From Streptosporangiales bacterium (GTDB lineage: Bacteria > Actinomycetota > Actinomycetes > Streptosporangiales > WHSR01), in assembly GCA_009379995.1 (NCBI GenBank), contig WHSR01000015.1, positions 1 to 64,000 of the forward strand: 64,000 nt of DNA, given 5' to 3'. Position numbers and translations under genes: made by a program. Below the pieces are notes generated by a model, which saw nothing but the letters and a program-made list of their open reading frames with translations, searched no databases and was not told where the DNA came from. This document shows, piece after piece, positions 42,357 through 51,541 of this stretch. Position 1 is the stretch's first letter, and each line of letters starts with the position of its first letter.

Positions 42357-43679
42357 CTATCTGGGTGGCGCCGCCGCGCTGGCGGCGGGCGCGGCCGCCG
42401 CCCGCCGCCTGCCCGCCCTGTGGGCCCGGTAGACGAGAACGAGCACCGGGATGGGGAGCGCCGCGGCGAGCGCGTTGAGCACGCCGTACCCGGCGAGTCC
42501 GATCACCAGGCCGCCGGCCGCGCTGCCGGCGGCTCCGCAGAACGCCATGATCGAGTCGGCCGCGCCCTGCACCAGCGGCCTGTCGGCCGTCGGTACCGAC
42601 TCGGTGAGCAGCGTCGACCCGGCGACCAGACCGCAGGACCAGGCCAGACCGAGCAGGAACATGGCGCCGCCAATCGCGACCGTCGCGTGCGGCGGCGCGG
42701 TGCCCGCGAGGAGGAGCGACAGCAGCAGCGTCGCCTGCCCGCCCAGGATGACCGCGATCCGCCCGAACCGGTCGGAGAGCCAGCCGACGACCGGAGACAG
42801 CGCGTACATGCCCGCGACGTGGCCGCTGATCACCAGGCCGATCACCTGGAGCGTGGCACCGTACTGGCCCATGTGCACGGGGGTCAGCGCCATCACGGCG
42901 ATCATGGCGGTGTGACCGGTCGCGACGGCGGCGAGGCCGAGCGAGGCGCCCGGTGACCGCCGGATCGTGCCGAGTGCCGCGCGCAGCGAGCGCCGGGTGC
43001 GCGGGCTCGCCTCCCCGCCGTGCTCCTCCTCGGCGGCCCGCGCGACGAGCAGCGGGTCCGGGCGCAGCAGGGCGAGGATGACCAGGCCGCCGAGCAGAAA
43101 CACGACGGCGGAGACGACGAACCCGCCGGCGAGGGCGGGAATCCCCAGCGCTCCGCTGAGCCGTCCCGCCGGTTCGGCCAGGTTGGGTCCGGCCACCGCG
43201 CCGAGCGTGGTGGCCCAGACCACCATGGACAGTGCCTGCCCGCGGCGTTCCGGCGTCGCCAGGTCGGCGGCCGCGTACCGGGCCTGCAGGTTGGTAGCGG
43301 TTCCGGAGCCGAAGGCCAGCATTCCCACCAGCAGCAGCGGGTACAGCCCCGCCGTTCCGGCGACTACCGCGATGACGGCGCCAGCGGCCGCGAGCAGGTA
43401 GCCGAACGTGAGCCCGGCCCGACGTCCCCGCGCCGCGATCAGCCGGGAGATCGGCGCCACCACGACTGCCGCCCCCAGCACCGTGGCGGTCTGCGCGAAC
43501 CCGGCCACGTCGGCGGAGGCCACCTGTTCGGCGAGGAGCGTCGACACCGCGATGCCGAGGGCCACACCGATCCCGCCGAGTATCTGGGTGCCGAACAGGA
43601 CCGTGAGGGTGCGCCGCTGGACCCGGGTGCGGTCGGGAAAGCCGGTACGAGCCGTAAGGGCCACATGGGCACCATACAA
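42357..43679 (-). CDS. MFS transporter
   Basis: A 440-residue 12-helix carrier. Loop 2-3 reads ISRLIAARGRRAG and the second half has VGWLSDRFGRIAVILGGQAT. The start is uncertain: TTG 43679, or GTG about 43664, with a poor ribosome site for either. No operon partner is obvious and its substrate is unknown; its C-terminus is alanine/arginine-rich. Confidence 0.8.
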   Translation of the reverse strand: MYGAHVALTARTGFPDRTRVQRRTLTVLFGTQILGGIGVALGIAVSTLLAEQVASADVAGFAQTATVLGAAVVVAPISRLIAARGRRAGLTFGYLLAAAGAVIAVVAGTAGLYPLLLVGMLAFGSGTATNLQARYAAADLATPERRGQALSMVVWATTLGAVAGPNLAEPAGRLSGALGIPALAGGFVVSAVVFLLGGLVILALLRPDPLLVARAAEEEHGGEASPRTRRSLRAALGTIRRSPGASLGLAAVATGHTAMIAVMALTPVHMGQYGATLQVIGLVISGHVAGMYALSPVVGWLSDRFGRIAVILGGQATLLLSLLLAGTAPPHATVAIGGAMFLLGLAWSCGLVAGSTLLTESVPTADRPLVQGAADSIMAFCGAAGSAAGGLVIGLAGYGVLNALAAALPIPVLVLVYRAHRAGRRRAAAAPAASAAAPPR

Positions 43680-43730
43680 ATTACATCCGGTGGTGGCGGT
43701 GTGCGGTTCGTCACCGTCCGCCCGATGGTG

Positions 43731-44630
43731 TCACCGGGTGAAGGTGCGGCCGGTCCATTGCTCCCACAGCCTGGCGACGGAGGCGTAGTCGTCCCGGCCG
43801 AGACCTTGTGCGAGCGCGATCTCGTAGACGGTGTGGGCCCCTTGGATCGCGAACAGCGGGACGCCCTGCTGCTGCGCCAGGGCGAGCGCCAGCGTCGAAT
43901 CCTTGCGTGCCGCCTCGGTGGGCATGCCTCCCTCGTACGCGCCGGGCAGCACGCGCTCGACGAAGCGGTGGGTGAGCGGGCGGGACAGCCCGGCCTCTGG
44001 GTCTGCGAGCAGCTCCGCCAGTTGTTCGCCGGACACGCCGGAGGCGACCGCCATGGCTCCCGCCTCGGCGAGCATCACCATGACGGCGTGGGCCACGGCG
44101 TTGTTGATGACCTTCGCGGCCATGCCGGAGCCGACGTCGCCGAACCGGATCCGCCGCCGTCCGAGCACCTCCAGGATCGGGGCGGCCCGGGCCAGGTCGG
44201 CCTCGTCGCCGCCGAGCAGGAGCGTGGCACTCCCGGCCTCCATCTGGGCGACTCCGGACAGGATCGCGGCGTCGACCACGCGAACGGAACGCGGAGCGCA
44301 GAGGTCCCGCAGCCGCCACATGTCGGTGGGGTTGACGGTGCTGGTTTCCAGGATGAGCGCCCCCGTACCCATCAGCGGCGCCAAGGTGTGGCACACCTCG
44401 ACGGAGGTCTCCGGCGAGGGCAGGGACAACACGACGACGTCCGCGGCAGCCACCTCGGCCAACTCGGTCGCCCCGGCGATGCCGTGACGGTCGACCGCTT
44501 CGTCTAGGCGTCGGTTATCCGGGTCGTAGCCGATGACCCGGGTGAGGGCCGCGAGCCGACCCGCGATGGCGCCGCCCATGTTGCCGAGGCCGCACAGTCC
44601 TACGGTGGTGTCCACGTGTTCGGAGTTCAT
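43731..44630 (-). CDS. NAD(P)-dependent 3-hydroxyisobutyrate-dehydrogenase-like oxidoreductase
   Basis: A 299-residue beta-hydroxyacid dehydrogenase. VGLCGLGNMGGAIAGRLA is the nucleotide site, then the substrate motif VDAAILSGVAQMEAGSATLLLG-like (split: DAAILSGVAQMEAG) and the catalytic Lys in GMAAKVINNAVAHAVMV. The ATG overlaps the hydrolase stop (ATGA). Together with the hydrolase and MFS gene it may degrade a short branched or aldonic acid. Confidence 0.9.
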   Translation of the reverse strand: MNSEHVDTTVGLCGLGNMGGAIAGRLAALTRVIGYDPDNRRLDEAVDRHGIAGATELAEVAAADVVVLSLPSPETSVEVCHTLAPLMGTGALILETSTVNPTDMWRLRDLCAPRSVRVVDAAILSGVAQMEAGSATLLLGGDEADLARAAPILEVLGRRRIRFGDVGSGMAAKVINNAVAHAVMVMLAEAGAMAVASGVSGEQLAELLADPEAGLSRPLTHRFVERVLPGAYEGGMPTEAARKDSTLALALAQQQGVPLFAIQGAHTVYEIALAQGLGRDDYASVARLWEQWTGRTFTR

Positions 44631-45919
44631 CGCCCCTCCCTCTCGATCTCGTCGAATGCCGCGATCAGGTATTCGGCGAAGGCCGGCGGATTCTCCGCCA
44701 TCGGGAAGTGCCCGAGGTCCGCCATCATCCGGAAGGTCGCTCCAGGGATGCGCTCGGCGGTGCTCTGCGACATCTCCGGCGTGCACGAGTAGTCGTACTC
44801 GCCGGTCAGCATCACCACCGGGCAGCGGGCCGTGTCGATGTACGGGACCCGGTCCCGCCCGTCCCAGTCGCCGCTGTAGAAGAGAATGTCGCCGAAGAAG
44901 GTGCCGAAGCCGCCCTGTGAGTAGCCCCACCACACCTCCCTGCGGTACTCCGCCGGGCTTTGCGGCGCCATCAGTCCGTCGACCCATTCCGGCACGAACA
45001 ACGCCTGGTTGACCTCGGGATGGCGCGCCCAGGCAACCTGCCGGCCGGGAACCCGATCGCTGGCCTCGCAGGCGACGACACCGCCGAGCCGATCCGGAGA
45101 CCGGTAGGCCAGCTCGAGGCAGATCTGCCCGCCCATCGAGGAGCCGACCACGATTGGCCGCTCCAGGCGTAGCGCGTCGACGATGGCGATCACCACCTCG
45201 GCGTAGCCGTCGGTGGTCAGCGCGTGTCCGCCGGGAACGGCGCCGGCCGGCGGGAAGGAACGGCCGTGCCACGGGAGGTCGAAGGCCACCATGCGACACC
45301 GGTCGAGCAGCCGCCTGTCGTTCATCAGGTGGTGGAACTGCCGTCCGTCCGCCCCGGCGGTGTGCAGGAAGAGAACGTCCCTGCCGCTGCCCGCCTCCTC
45401 GTAGAACACCCTCAGCCGTTCGCCCCGCACCACCAGATGGCGGTACCGACCGACGACGGGCTCGGGATCGGCCGGCGCGCCCTGGGCGGGGCCCGCCGTC
45501 TGGGCCGCGCCCGCGGTCTGGGTCGTCGGGCCCGTTTCGGCGGCGACGCCGCGCCCGATCTCCAGTACCCGCCGCACCACGTGCGCGTACTGGGCGAACC
45601 GCAGCTCGTCGCCGGCCACCCGGGTGCCCGGCACGAGCCTGAGCATCCCGAAGAAGCTCTGGTACGGCGGGCGGGGCACCGCCCGGAAGAAGCGGCTCCA
45701 CTCCTCCGGCGCCGCGACGACCTCGAACTCGGCGGCCGCGGGTTCGTCGATGAGTTGGCCCGCCCGGAAGCCGAAGAGGACGGCGTCCCCGCCGCTGCGT
45801 ACCCCGAAGGTGACGGTGCCGCCCGTGGCCAGGTGACGCAGCTCCGGGTCGGCGGCACAGGCGGCCCGCCACGCCGCCGTGAACCGCTCGGACGGAGCCC
45901 AAGCTGGGTCTGGTTGCAT
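44627..45919 (-). CDS. Two-domain alpha/beta hydrolase with SCP2-like N-terminus
   Basis: A 430-residue protein. Residues 1-110 resemble a sterol-carrier/SCP2-like fold (LATGGTVTFGVRSGGDAVLF and RFAQYAHVVRRVLEIGRG). After a Thr/Ala/Gln linker, an alpha/beta hydrolase has the nucleophile in VVGSSMGGQICLE, Asp in GEYDYSCTPEMS and His in DLGHFPMAENP. GGAGG lies seven bases before the ATG at 45919. It faces an MFS gene across a shared promoter. C-C or ester bond hydrolysis of a lipophilic substrate is likely. Confidence 0.88.
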   Translation of the reverse strand: MQPDPAWAPSERFTAAWRAACAADPELRHLATGGTVTFGVRSGGDAVLFGFRAGQLIDEPAAAEFEVVAAPEEWSRFFRAVPRPPYQSFFGMLRLVPGTRVAGDELRFAQYAHVVRRVLEIGRGVAAETGPTTQTAGAAQTAGPAQGAPADPEPVVGRYRHLVVRGERLRVFYEEAGSGRDVLFLHTAGADGRQFHHLMNDRRLLDRCRMVAFDLPWHGRSFPPAGAVPGGHALTTDGYAEVVIAIVDALRLERPIVVGSSMGGQICLELAYRSPDRLGGVVACEASDRVPGRQVAWARHPEVNQALFVPEWVDGLMAPQSPAEYRREVWWGYSQGGFGTFFGDILFYSGDWDGRDRVPYIDTARCPVVMLTGEYDYSCTPEMSQSTAERIPGATFRMMADLGHFPMAENPPAFAEYLIAAFDEIEREGR

Positions 45920-46058
45920 ACAACCTCCTCCGGATACCGCCCTGTGGAGGGCCAAGAGTCGCACTCGGACCATTGCACACCCTTGATCAGATACATACGA
46001 TCGCATGCAACTTTCGCTCACCGACCCTCGCCCGCCCCCGGGAGACGGAGGTTGCCCC
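45920..46058. promoter_or_regulatory. Divergent promoter region of hydrolase and MFS genes
   Basis: GTTGCATACAAC at 45913-45924 (arms GTTG/CAAC) overlaps the hydrolase start, and GCATGCAAC recurs at 46005-46013 near the MFS start. The shared half-sites may be regulator binding sites. No regulator gene is adjacent. This is weak evidence. Confidence 0.4.
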
Positions 46059-47393
46059 ATGGGAGAGCACCCGGTGAAGTCCGCTCCGCCGTCGCCGTCC
46101 TCGTCGTCGATGAGACAGGTTGTCGCGGCCAGCTTCATTGGCACCGCCATCGAGTGGTACGACTTCTTCCTCTACGGAACCGCCGCCGCGCTCGTCTTCA
46201 GCAAGCTCTTCTTCCCCAACTTCTCCGAGCTCGCCGGAACCCTGGCCGCCTTTGCCACCTTCGCCGCCGGATTCCTGGCGCGCCCGCTCGGCGGCATCGT
46301 CTTCGGGCACTTCGGTGACCGGATCGGGCGGAAATCCATGCTGGTCGTCACCCTGTTGGTGATGGGGGTGGCCACGTTCCTCATCGGATTGTTGCCCACC
46401 TACGCCACCATCGGCGTCGCCGCGCCTACGTTGCTCGTCCTCATGCGACTGCTGCAGGGCTTCGCCGTCGGCGGTGAGTGGGGTGGGGCGGTCCTGATGA
46501 CCGTCGAGCATTCCCCGAAGGCCAGGCGGGGCTTCTACGGTAGCTGGCCCCAGTCCGGGGCGCCCTGCGGCCTCGTACTCGCCACCGGAGCGTTCGCCGC
46601 CTTCTCCGCCCTGCCGGACGAGCAGTTCCTCGCCTGGGGCTGGCGGGTCCCGTTCCTGCTGAGCGCGGTGCTGGTGGCCGTCGGCCTGTTCGTACGGCTG
46701 CGGCTGTTGGAGACCCCCGACTTCGCGCAGGTCAAGGAGGCTCGCGAGGAGGCGCGCCTGCCACTGGTCGAGGCGATCAAGGGTCACCCCAAGAACGTCC
46801 TGCTCGCCTTCGGCGCGTGCATGGCGCCGTTCCTCAACTTCTACCTGCTCGCCGTGTTCGTGCTTACCTACGCCACCAGCAATCTCGGCATCGAGGAGGG
46901 CACGGCGCTGGTGGTGGTCGCCGTCGCCTCGGCGATCGAGGTCGTCGCCATCCCCGGCTACGCGGCGCTGTCCGACCGGCTCGGCCGCCGCGCGGTGTTC
47001 ATCGGTGGTGCCGTCGCCTTCGGCCTCTTCGCCTACCCCTTCTTCCTCGTCACGGCCGGGGGATCGGTGGCGGCATTCGCGGCCATGACCATCCTCGGCC
47101 TCTCGATCATCCATCCCGCGATGTACGGCCCGCTGGCGGCTCTGTTCGCGGAGATGTTCAGCGCGCGTGTCCGGTACAGCGCCGCCTCCCTCGGCTACCA
47201 GATCGGCGGCGTGCTCGGCGGCGGTTTCGCGCCCTTCATCCTTACCTCCCTGCTGGCGGCCGCGGGCGGCAAGCCGTGGGCCATCCCGCCCTACATGATC
47301 GGTGCTGCCCTCGTGACAGTGGCCGCCGTCTACTTCGCGACCGAAGCCGGGGCTGGGCGCCGGGGGGCGCCCGAGGCCGCCGGGGTTGGGTAA
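46059..47393 (+). CDS. MFS metabolite:H+ symporter
   Basis: About 444 residues; ATG 46059 has GGAGG seven bases upstream, so the in-frame ATG at 46005 is not needed. Signature regions are IGTAIEWYDFFLYGTAAALV, then FGHFGDRIGRKSMLVVTLLV (A-motif) and LQGFAVGGEWGGAVLM, typical of the ShiA/KgtP/benzoate-metabolite symporter group. It is divergent from the hydrolase and dehydrogenase genes, so it may import their substrate. Confidence 0.9.
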   Translation: MGEHPVKSAPPSPSSSSMRQVVAASFIGTAIEWYDFFLYGTAAALVFSKLFFPNFSELAGTLAAFATFAAGFLARPLGGIVFGHFGDRIGRKSMLVVTLLVMGVATFLIGLLPTYATIGVAAPTLLVLMRLLQGFAVGGEWGGAVLMTVEHSPKARRGFYGSWPQSGAPCGLVLATGAFAAFSALPDEQFLAWGWRVPFLLSAVLVAVGLFVRLRLLETPDFAQVKEAREEARLPLVEAIKGHPKNVLLAFGACMAPFLNFYLLAVFVLTYATSNLGIEEGTALVVVAVASAIEVVAIPGYAALSDRLGRRAVFIGGAVAFGLFAYPFFLVTAGGSVAAFAAMTILGLSIIHPAMYGPLAALFAEMFSARVRYSAASLGYQIGGVLGGGFAPFILTSLLAAAGGKPWAIPPYMIGAALVTVAAVYFATEAGAGRRGAPEAAGVG

Positions 47394-47399
47394 GCCGCC

Positions 47400-47427
47400 C
47401 GGCGGGCCGGGAACAGCCGGCCCGCCG
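47400..47427 (+). terminator. Rho-independent-like hairpin after the MFS gene
   Basis: CGGCGGGCCGG (47400-47410) pairs with CCGGCCCGCCG (47417-47427) around the loop GAACAG. It lies just after the MFS stop. There is no long U-tract, as is common in high-GC genomes. Confidence 0.7.
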
Positions 47428-47534
47428 CCGGTGTTTGACCCTTACGGCGAGAGCGAATACTCTCGTCTTATTCCTCCCCGTCCTCCTCCGGGCGTGACGG
47501 GGAGTTTGTCGTACCTGGGCACTATGAATGAGTA

Positions 47535-48148
47535 ATGCAGCAGGCCGCCCGGGTCGTCGTTTTCGTCGACTATCAAAACGTCCACTTCGGGGCCCTGCGC
47601 GCCTTCTGGCCGCCGAACACTTCTCCGGCTCAGGGGCATGTCAACCCGCGGGCCCTCGGCGACCTGCTCGTCGCCAAGCGCACCGCGAATGGCTTACCGT
47701 CCGAGCTTGTCGAGGTACGCGTCTACCGCGGATATCCCAACCGGCTTCGACAGCCTGCTGCGGCCGCAGCGAGCGACCGGCAGGCGGACGCATGGTCGAG
47801 GCTGGGCGGCGTGCGGGTGATCCGCCGCCCGCTGCGCTACCCGCACAAGTGGCCGGTCGAGCCCGCACAGGAGAAAGGCATCGACGTTGCGCTCGCGGTC
47901 GACCTGGTCCGGCTGGCCATCGAGCGTGTCTACGACGTCGGCGTCGTCGTCAGTGCCGATTCCGATCTCCTCCCCGCGCTGGAGGCGGTCGTCGAGCTCG
48001 GCGCCGCACATGTCGAGGTCGCCGCGTGGAAACGCCAGGCTCGGCTTCGGTTCAGCGACCCCAATGCCGCCTGTGGTGTCACTACCTGCTCGAAGACGAC
48101 TACCGGGCGGTGTCCGACCCCCTCGATTACGCCCGGCCACCGGCCTGA
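47535..48148 (+). pseudogene. NYN-domain protein with a C-terminal frameshift
   Basis: About 205 residues if the frame is corrected. The NYN (PIN-like RNase) fold shows VVVFVDYQNVHFGALR with the acidic Asp, KGIDVALAVDLVRLAIERVY and VVVSADSDLLPAL. After RLRFSDPNAA the frame is lost near 48073. The +1 frame continues with the family end LWCHYLLEDDYRAVSDPLDY, ending at 48148. A one-base deletion explains this; a sequencing error is possible. As written the product runs on in an unrelated frame, replacing the C-terminus. Confidence 0.72.
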
Positions 48149-48163
48149 GGGCGACCACTGCGA

Positions 48164-49306
48164 TCAACCCGTGTGGGCGAGCTGGACGTCGTGGGATTCC
48201 GCGTTGGCTGCGGCGAACGCGAGCAGCCGGGTGCCTTCCTCTGTGACGGCCGCGGTGTCCGGCCTGGACAGGGGCTGGAAGGGCCGGACGAGCAGAACCG
48301 CGGCCCCGCTCTTTCGGGTGATCTTCCAGGTTCCGCGGACGAAGCCGTCGACGAGCACGGTCCCGAGGACCTGGTTGCCGCTGAAGATTCTCTTGCGATC
48401 GTCGTCGGCGACGACCCGCGTACGGTCGGCGTGGGAAAACAGCAAGTTGTCGTACTCGGGAAGGAAACGCGGCGGCGCCGGGGTGTCCGGGTCGGGCAGC
48501 GGGGCGTCGGGCAGGTCGAACAGCTCGCGGCCACGCTCGTCCCGGAAGGTACGCAGGCCGTCGCCGTCCCGCCGTAGCCGCTCGACGACCTCGCGCAGGC
48601 CGTTCAGGCCCGACCAGGTCTGAACGTCGGCGACGGTCGCCGGCCCGAACGCCGACAGGTACCGCAGGACCATCCCGTCCGGGCCGGGGTCCGGGTCGAC
48701 GCCCCGGCCGAGCCACGCTTCGACGGTGGTCAACGCTGGCTGCCCGCCCGCACCCCAGATCCCCCGGGGCGGTACGTGCACCAGCGGGAGCAGGTTCCGA
48801 ACGGCGTACGCCAGCGCCGCGGGATCACGGACCGGCCACCGCGGGCCGAGCAGCTCGCGGAGCTCGGCGTTGGTCCGCGGCCTCTCCTCCACCAGCGCCC
48901 GCCCGGCCGCAAGGACCGCCTCCATGTCCAGGCCGGCCAGACGCTCCCGGCCGTACGTGACGTTGCGGTACACGTCGCGCTCCAGCACCGGTTGCACCAC
49001 GGGACGCAGGGCCAGGCAGTCGTTGCCGGTGACCAGGTGGATGGTCGCCCGCATCAGGGAGGCACGCACCGCGGTCCGGTTGGTGATCAACTCGACCAGT
49101 TCGTCCGGCCGAAAGCCGTCCAGCCGGGTCCAGAGCCCGACGTACGGCGCGTTGGGCGCCTGCGCCTGCATGCCGACGAGTCGCTCGATCGCCTCGGCGG
49201 CGGGCAGCTTCTCCCTGCGCAGCAGCATCTGCCGCTCGAGCAGGGCGCGGCCGAGGGCGCGCCGACCGAGCGGGGTGGCCGACCCGCGCCCCGTGCCTGT
49301 CTCCAT
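48164..49306 (-). CDS. Winged-helix DNA-binding protein, AlkZ/YcaQ-like
   Basis: A 380-residue protein of the HTH_42/AlkZ-like family with three winged-helix parts. The catalytic-type QAQ motif is at residues 47-49 (VGMQAQAPNAPYVGLWTRL). LLPLVHVPPRGIWG and FLPEYDNLLFSHADRTRVV are family segments. The start is ATG 49306; a longer frame upstream is not coding. AlkZ relatives unhook DNA crosslinks or remove alkylated bases. Which subfamily this belongs to is unclear. Confidence 0.82.
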   Translation of the reverse strand: METGTGRGSATPLGRRALGRALLERQMLLRREKLPAAEAIERLVGMQAQAPNAPYVGLWTRLDGFRPDELVELITNRTAVRASLMRATIHLVTGNDCLALRPVVQPVLERDVYRNVTYGRERLAGLDMEAVLAAGRALVEERPRTNAELRELLGPRWPVRDPAALAYAVRNLLPLVHVPPRGIWGAGGQPALTTVEAWLGRGVDPDPGPDGMVLRYLSAFGPATVADVQTWSGLNGLREVVERLRRDGDGLRTFRDERGRELFDLPDAPLPDPDTPAPPRFLPEYDNLLFSHADRTRVVADDDRKRIFSGNQVLGTVLVDGFVRGTWKITRKSGAAVLLVRPFQPLSRPDTAAVTEEGTRLLAFAAANAESHDVQLAHTG

Positions 49307-49363
49307 GCCGACACGGTACGGGTCTTTGCCGACAGTCCCCGTTCTCCACTGGTCTCCGGAAGA

Positions 49364-50896
49364 ATGAACGGCCGTGATGAGCAGGGACGGGGCAGGGACG
49401 GCAGGGACGTGACGGAATCGGCCGAGAAGAGGGAGATCCAGGTGGTACTCGCCGGTGAGAGGGGCCGGCCCGGTGGAGTGGCGGCGCTCGACGACGACGG
49501 CAGGGTGCCCGAGTCGCAGCTTCCGGCCAGGCTCACCGAGGTCCGCCACCCGACGATCACGCTCGACGAGTTGACCTGTCCGCTGTACATCCCGCACCGG
49601 GGTGGTGCGAAAATCGCGCCGGAGAACACGATCGACGCCCTGCGCGCCGCGGTGGAGCTGGGGTTCAAGCTCGTCGAGGTGGACTGCTCCCTGCTGCGCG
49701 ACGGCGGGCTCATGGTGATGCACGACGCGACCCCGAACCGCACGTCCAACCTGCACGGCACACCGGACCGGCTGACGACCCAGGCGGTGCTGCGTGGGCG
49801 GATCAACGCCGGAGAGTGGTTCTGCCCGTCCTGGCCTTCGGACCTGCTCATCCCGGCGCTCAGCGACGTGCTGCGCGAGGTCGGCAACCATATCTGCCTG
49901 CTCATCGAGGTGAAGAACGCCGGCAGCGGCCGCGCCGCCGTCGATCTCGTCACCCGCTCGGAGCTCGGCCACTCTGTGATCATCGAGTCGTTTCGCAGGG
50001 AGGAGCTGGACGCCGGGATCGAGGCGGGACTGCCGGTCGGGCTGGTCCACGAGACCGGGGAGGTCGATCCCGCCCGGCTACGCGCCGAGGGTGTCGACTA
50101 CCTGGCGGTCCTCAACGGCGCGCCGGAGGCCAACATCACCGCGGCGGTGGAGGCGGGGCTCTGCGTCTTCGTGTACGACGTCGACCGCCGGTACCAGCAC
50201 GATCGGCTCGCCGCTCTCGGCGTGGGCGGGTTCATCACCGACGACCCCATGTACCTGTCGGGACGGCTGTCCGCGTTCGGTACCGACCCGTACGTAGGTC
50301 AGACGTTCTGGCACGGCTGCCTGCCCTCCGAGGCCGGTGAGCGCGGTAGGTTCACCCCGCCCGACTGGTGGGGGTATCCCTCGGACCGACCCGGTTACCG
50401 CGGTGCGCTGCAGGGCTGGGGTTGCCCGGTCCCGATGCCCGGACCGGACGACCCGCCGGGACGGGTGACCACCATCGGCTTCGATGTCGTCGTCGACTCG
50501 GTCGGCGACGACGACACCACCCACTGGGCCTCCATCTTCTTCGGCTCGCGCGACGACCGGCCGTTCTCGGACCGCGGCGATCCCGGCGCGCCCGGCGGCT
50601 ACCACGCCCTGCTGCGGGCCGACGGTGAGCTGGCGCTGTACCGCGTGGACGCGGGGGAGGCGGATCTCCTCGGGTCGGTACGGACCCCGCCTCTGGAGCT
50701 GGGCAGGACGGTGAGCCGCCTCGAGGTCCGCGTCGGCCCGGCCGAGGTCGCGGTGACCCGCGTCGACGCCGGGCCCGACGCCGGTATCGGCGCGGCGGAC
50801 ACCACCTACCGCGGGGGGTACTTCCAGTTCGGCAGGGACGGTGCCGCGGCGCGGTTCCGCAACGCGGCGATCACCCGCGCCGAGGGGGACCGATAA
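49364..50896 (+). CDS. Glycerophosphodiester phosphodiesterase-family protein with phage-tail-like N-terminus
   Basis: About 510 residues. Residues 36-54 read PGGVAALDDDGRVPESQLP, a motif usual in phage tail-fibre and collar proteins. The GDPD domain begins IPHRGGAKIAPENTIDALRA and contains KLVEVDCSLLRDGGLMVMHD, with HRG, E and D catalytic residues. The last about 180 residues are a beta-sandwich-like region (HWASIFFGSRDDRPFS). The start is uncertain (ATG 49364 or GTG 49409). The end overlaps the convergent PHP gene by 26 bases. Confidence 0.82.
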   Translation: MNGRDEQGRGRDGRDVTESAEKREIQVVLAGERGRPGGVAALDDDGRVPESQLPARLTEVRHPTITLDELTCPLYIPHRGGAKIAPENTIDALRAAVELGFKLVEVDCSLLRDGGLMVMHDATPNRTSNLHGTPDRLTTQAVLRGRINAGEWFCPSWPSDLLIPALSDVLREVGNHICLLIEVKNAGSGRAAVDLVTRSELGHSVIIESFRREELDAGIEAGLPVGLVHETGEVDPARLRAEGVDYLAVLNGAPEANITAAVEAGLCVFVYDVDRRYQHDRLAALGVGGFITDDPMYLSGRLSAFGTDPYVGQTFWHGCLPSEAGERGRFTPPDWWGYPSDRPGYRGALQGWGCPVPMPGPDDPPGRVTTIGFDVVVDSVGDDDTTHWASIFFGSRDDRPFSDRGDPGAPGGYHALLRADGELALYRVDAGEADLLGSVRTPPLELGRTVSRLEVRVGPAEVAVTRVDAGPDAGIGAADTTYRGGYFQFGRDGAAARFRNAAITRAEGDR

Positions 50897-51512
50897 GACC
50901 CAAGGGCGCGTGGTCGCGCAGCTCGCCGACCACCCGGGCTTCGCCCAGCTTGGCGAGGAAGTCGGCCGGCCCGTCGAAGTCCGGCATCTCCAGGTACGCC
51001 GCGCCGACGCCGACCGGATCGTGCGCGTCCGACCCGGCGCCGGCGGGTAGCCCGTACCGCCGCGCCGCCTCGGCGGCGAGCCTGTTGTGCTCGGGATCGG
51101 AGACCTTGGCGTTGAACACCTCGACGATGTCGAGGTCGCCGCGTTCGGCGAGACGCCCCAGCATCGCGTCACCCAGGCTCGACCGAACCGGGTCGAACGG
51201 ATGCGGTGCGTACACCAGCGCGCCCTGTGCCCGGATCCGGGTGACCACCTCGTCGACGGGCAGCACGTACGGGATCCGCTCGGCCAGGAACAGCCCGATG
51301 AGCTCGCCGGCCGTCGTCCTGATCTCCTCACCGACGATCACGCGCGCGCCTATGTCCCGGGCCAGCGCCTCGGCGGCGCCCTGCACCGAGTGGTGGTCGG
51401 TGACGCAGACCACATCCAGCCCGGTCTCGGCCACCCGCTCGGCGAGCTGGTCGATGGTGGTGACCGCGTCGCCGGAGTACACGGTGTGCAGGTGGCAGTC
51501 GACCCGGATCAA
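50871..51512 (-). CDS. PHP-domain phosphoesterase
   Basis: A 213-residue PHP protein. Metal motifs are VDCHLHTVYSGDA, VCVTDHHSVQGA, and YAPHPFDPVRSSLGDAML, with VEVFNAKV and GAGSDAHDPV near the end. The start is a TTG with GGGAGG upstream. It follows the MaoC gene by 29 bases on the same strand and probably belongs to that transcript, although a PHP enzyme is not a usual beta-oxidation partner. Confidence 0.85.
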   Translation of the reverse strand: MIRVDCHLHTVYSGDAVTTIDQLAERVAETGLDVVCVTDHHSVQGAAEALARDIGARVIVGEEIRTTAGELIGLFLAERIPYVLPVDEVVTRIRAQGALVYAPHPFDPVRSSLGDAMLGRLAERGDLDIVEVFNAKVSDPEHNRLAAEAARRYGLPAGAGSDAHDPVGVGAAYLEMPDFDGPADFLAKLGEARVVGELRDHAPLGLIGPPRRG

Positions 51513-51541
51513 CCTGGAGCCTCCCGGAGGTCGCTCGGAGA

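Noticed and set aside
49364-50896. Prophage remnant
   Set aside because: Only one tail-like motif in a GDPD protein; no integrase, capsid, portal or terminase genes, and neighbours are chromosomal.
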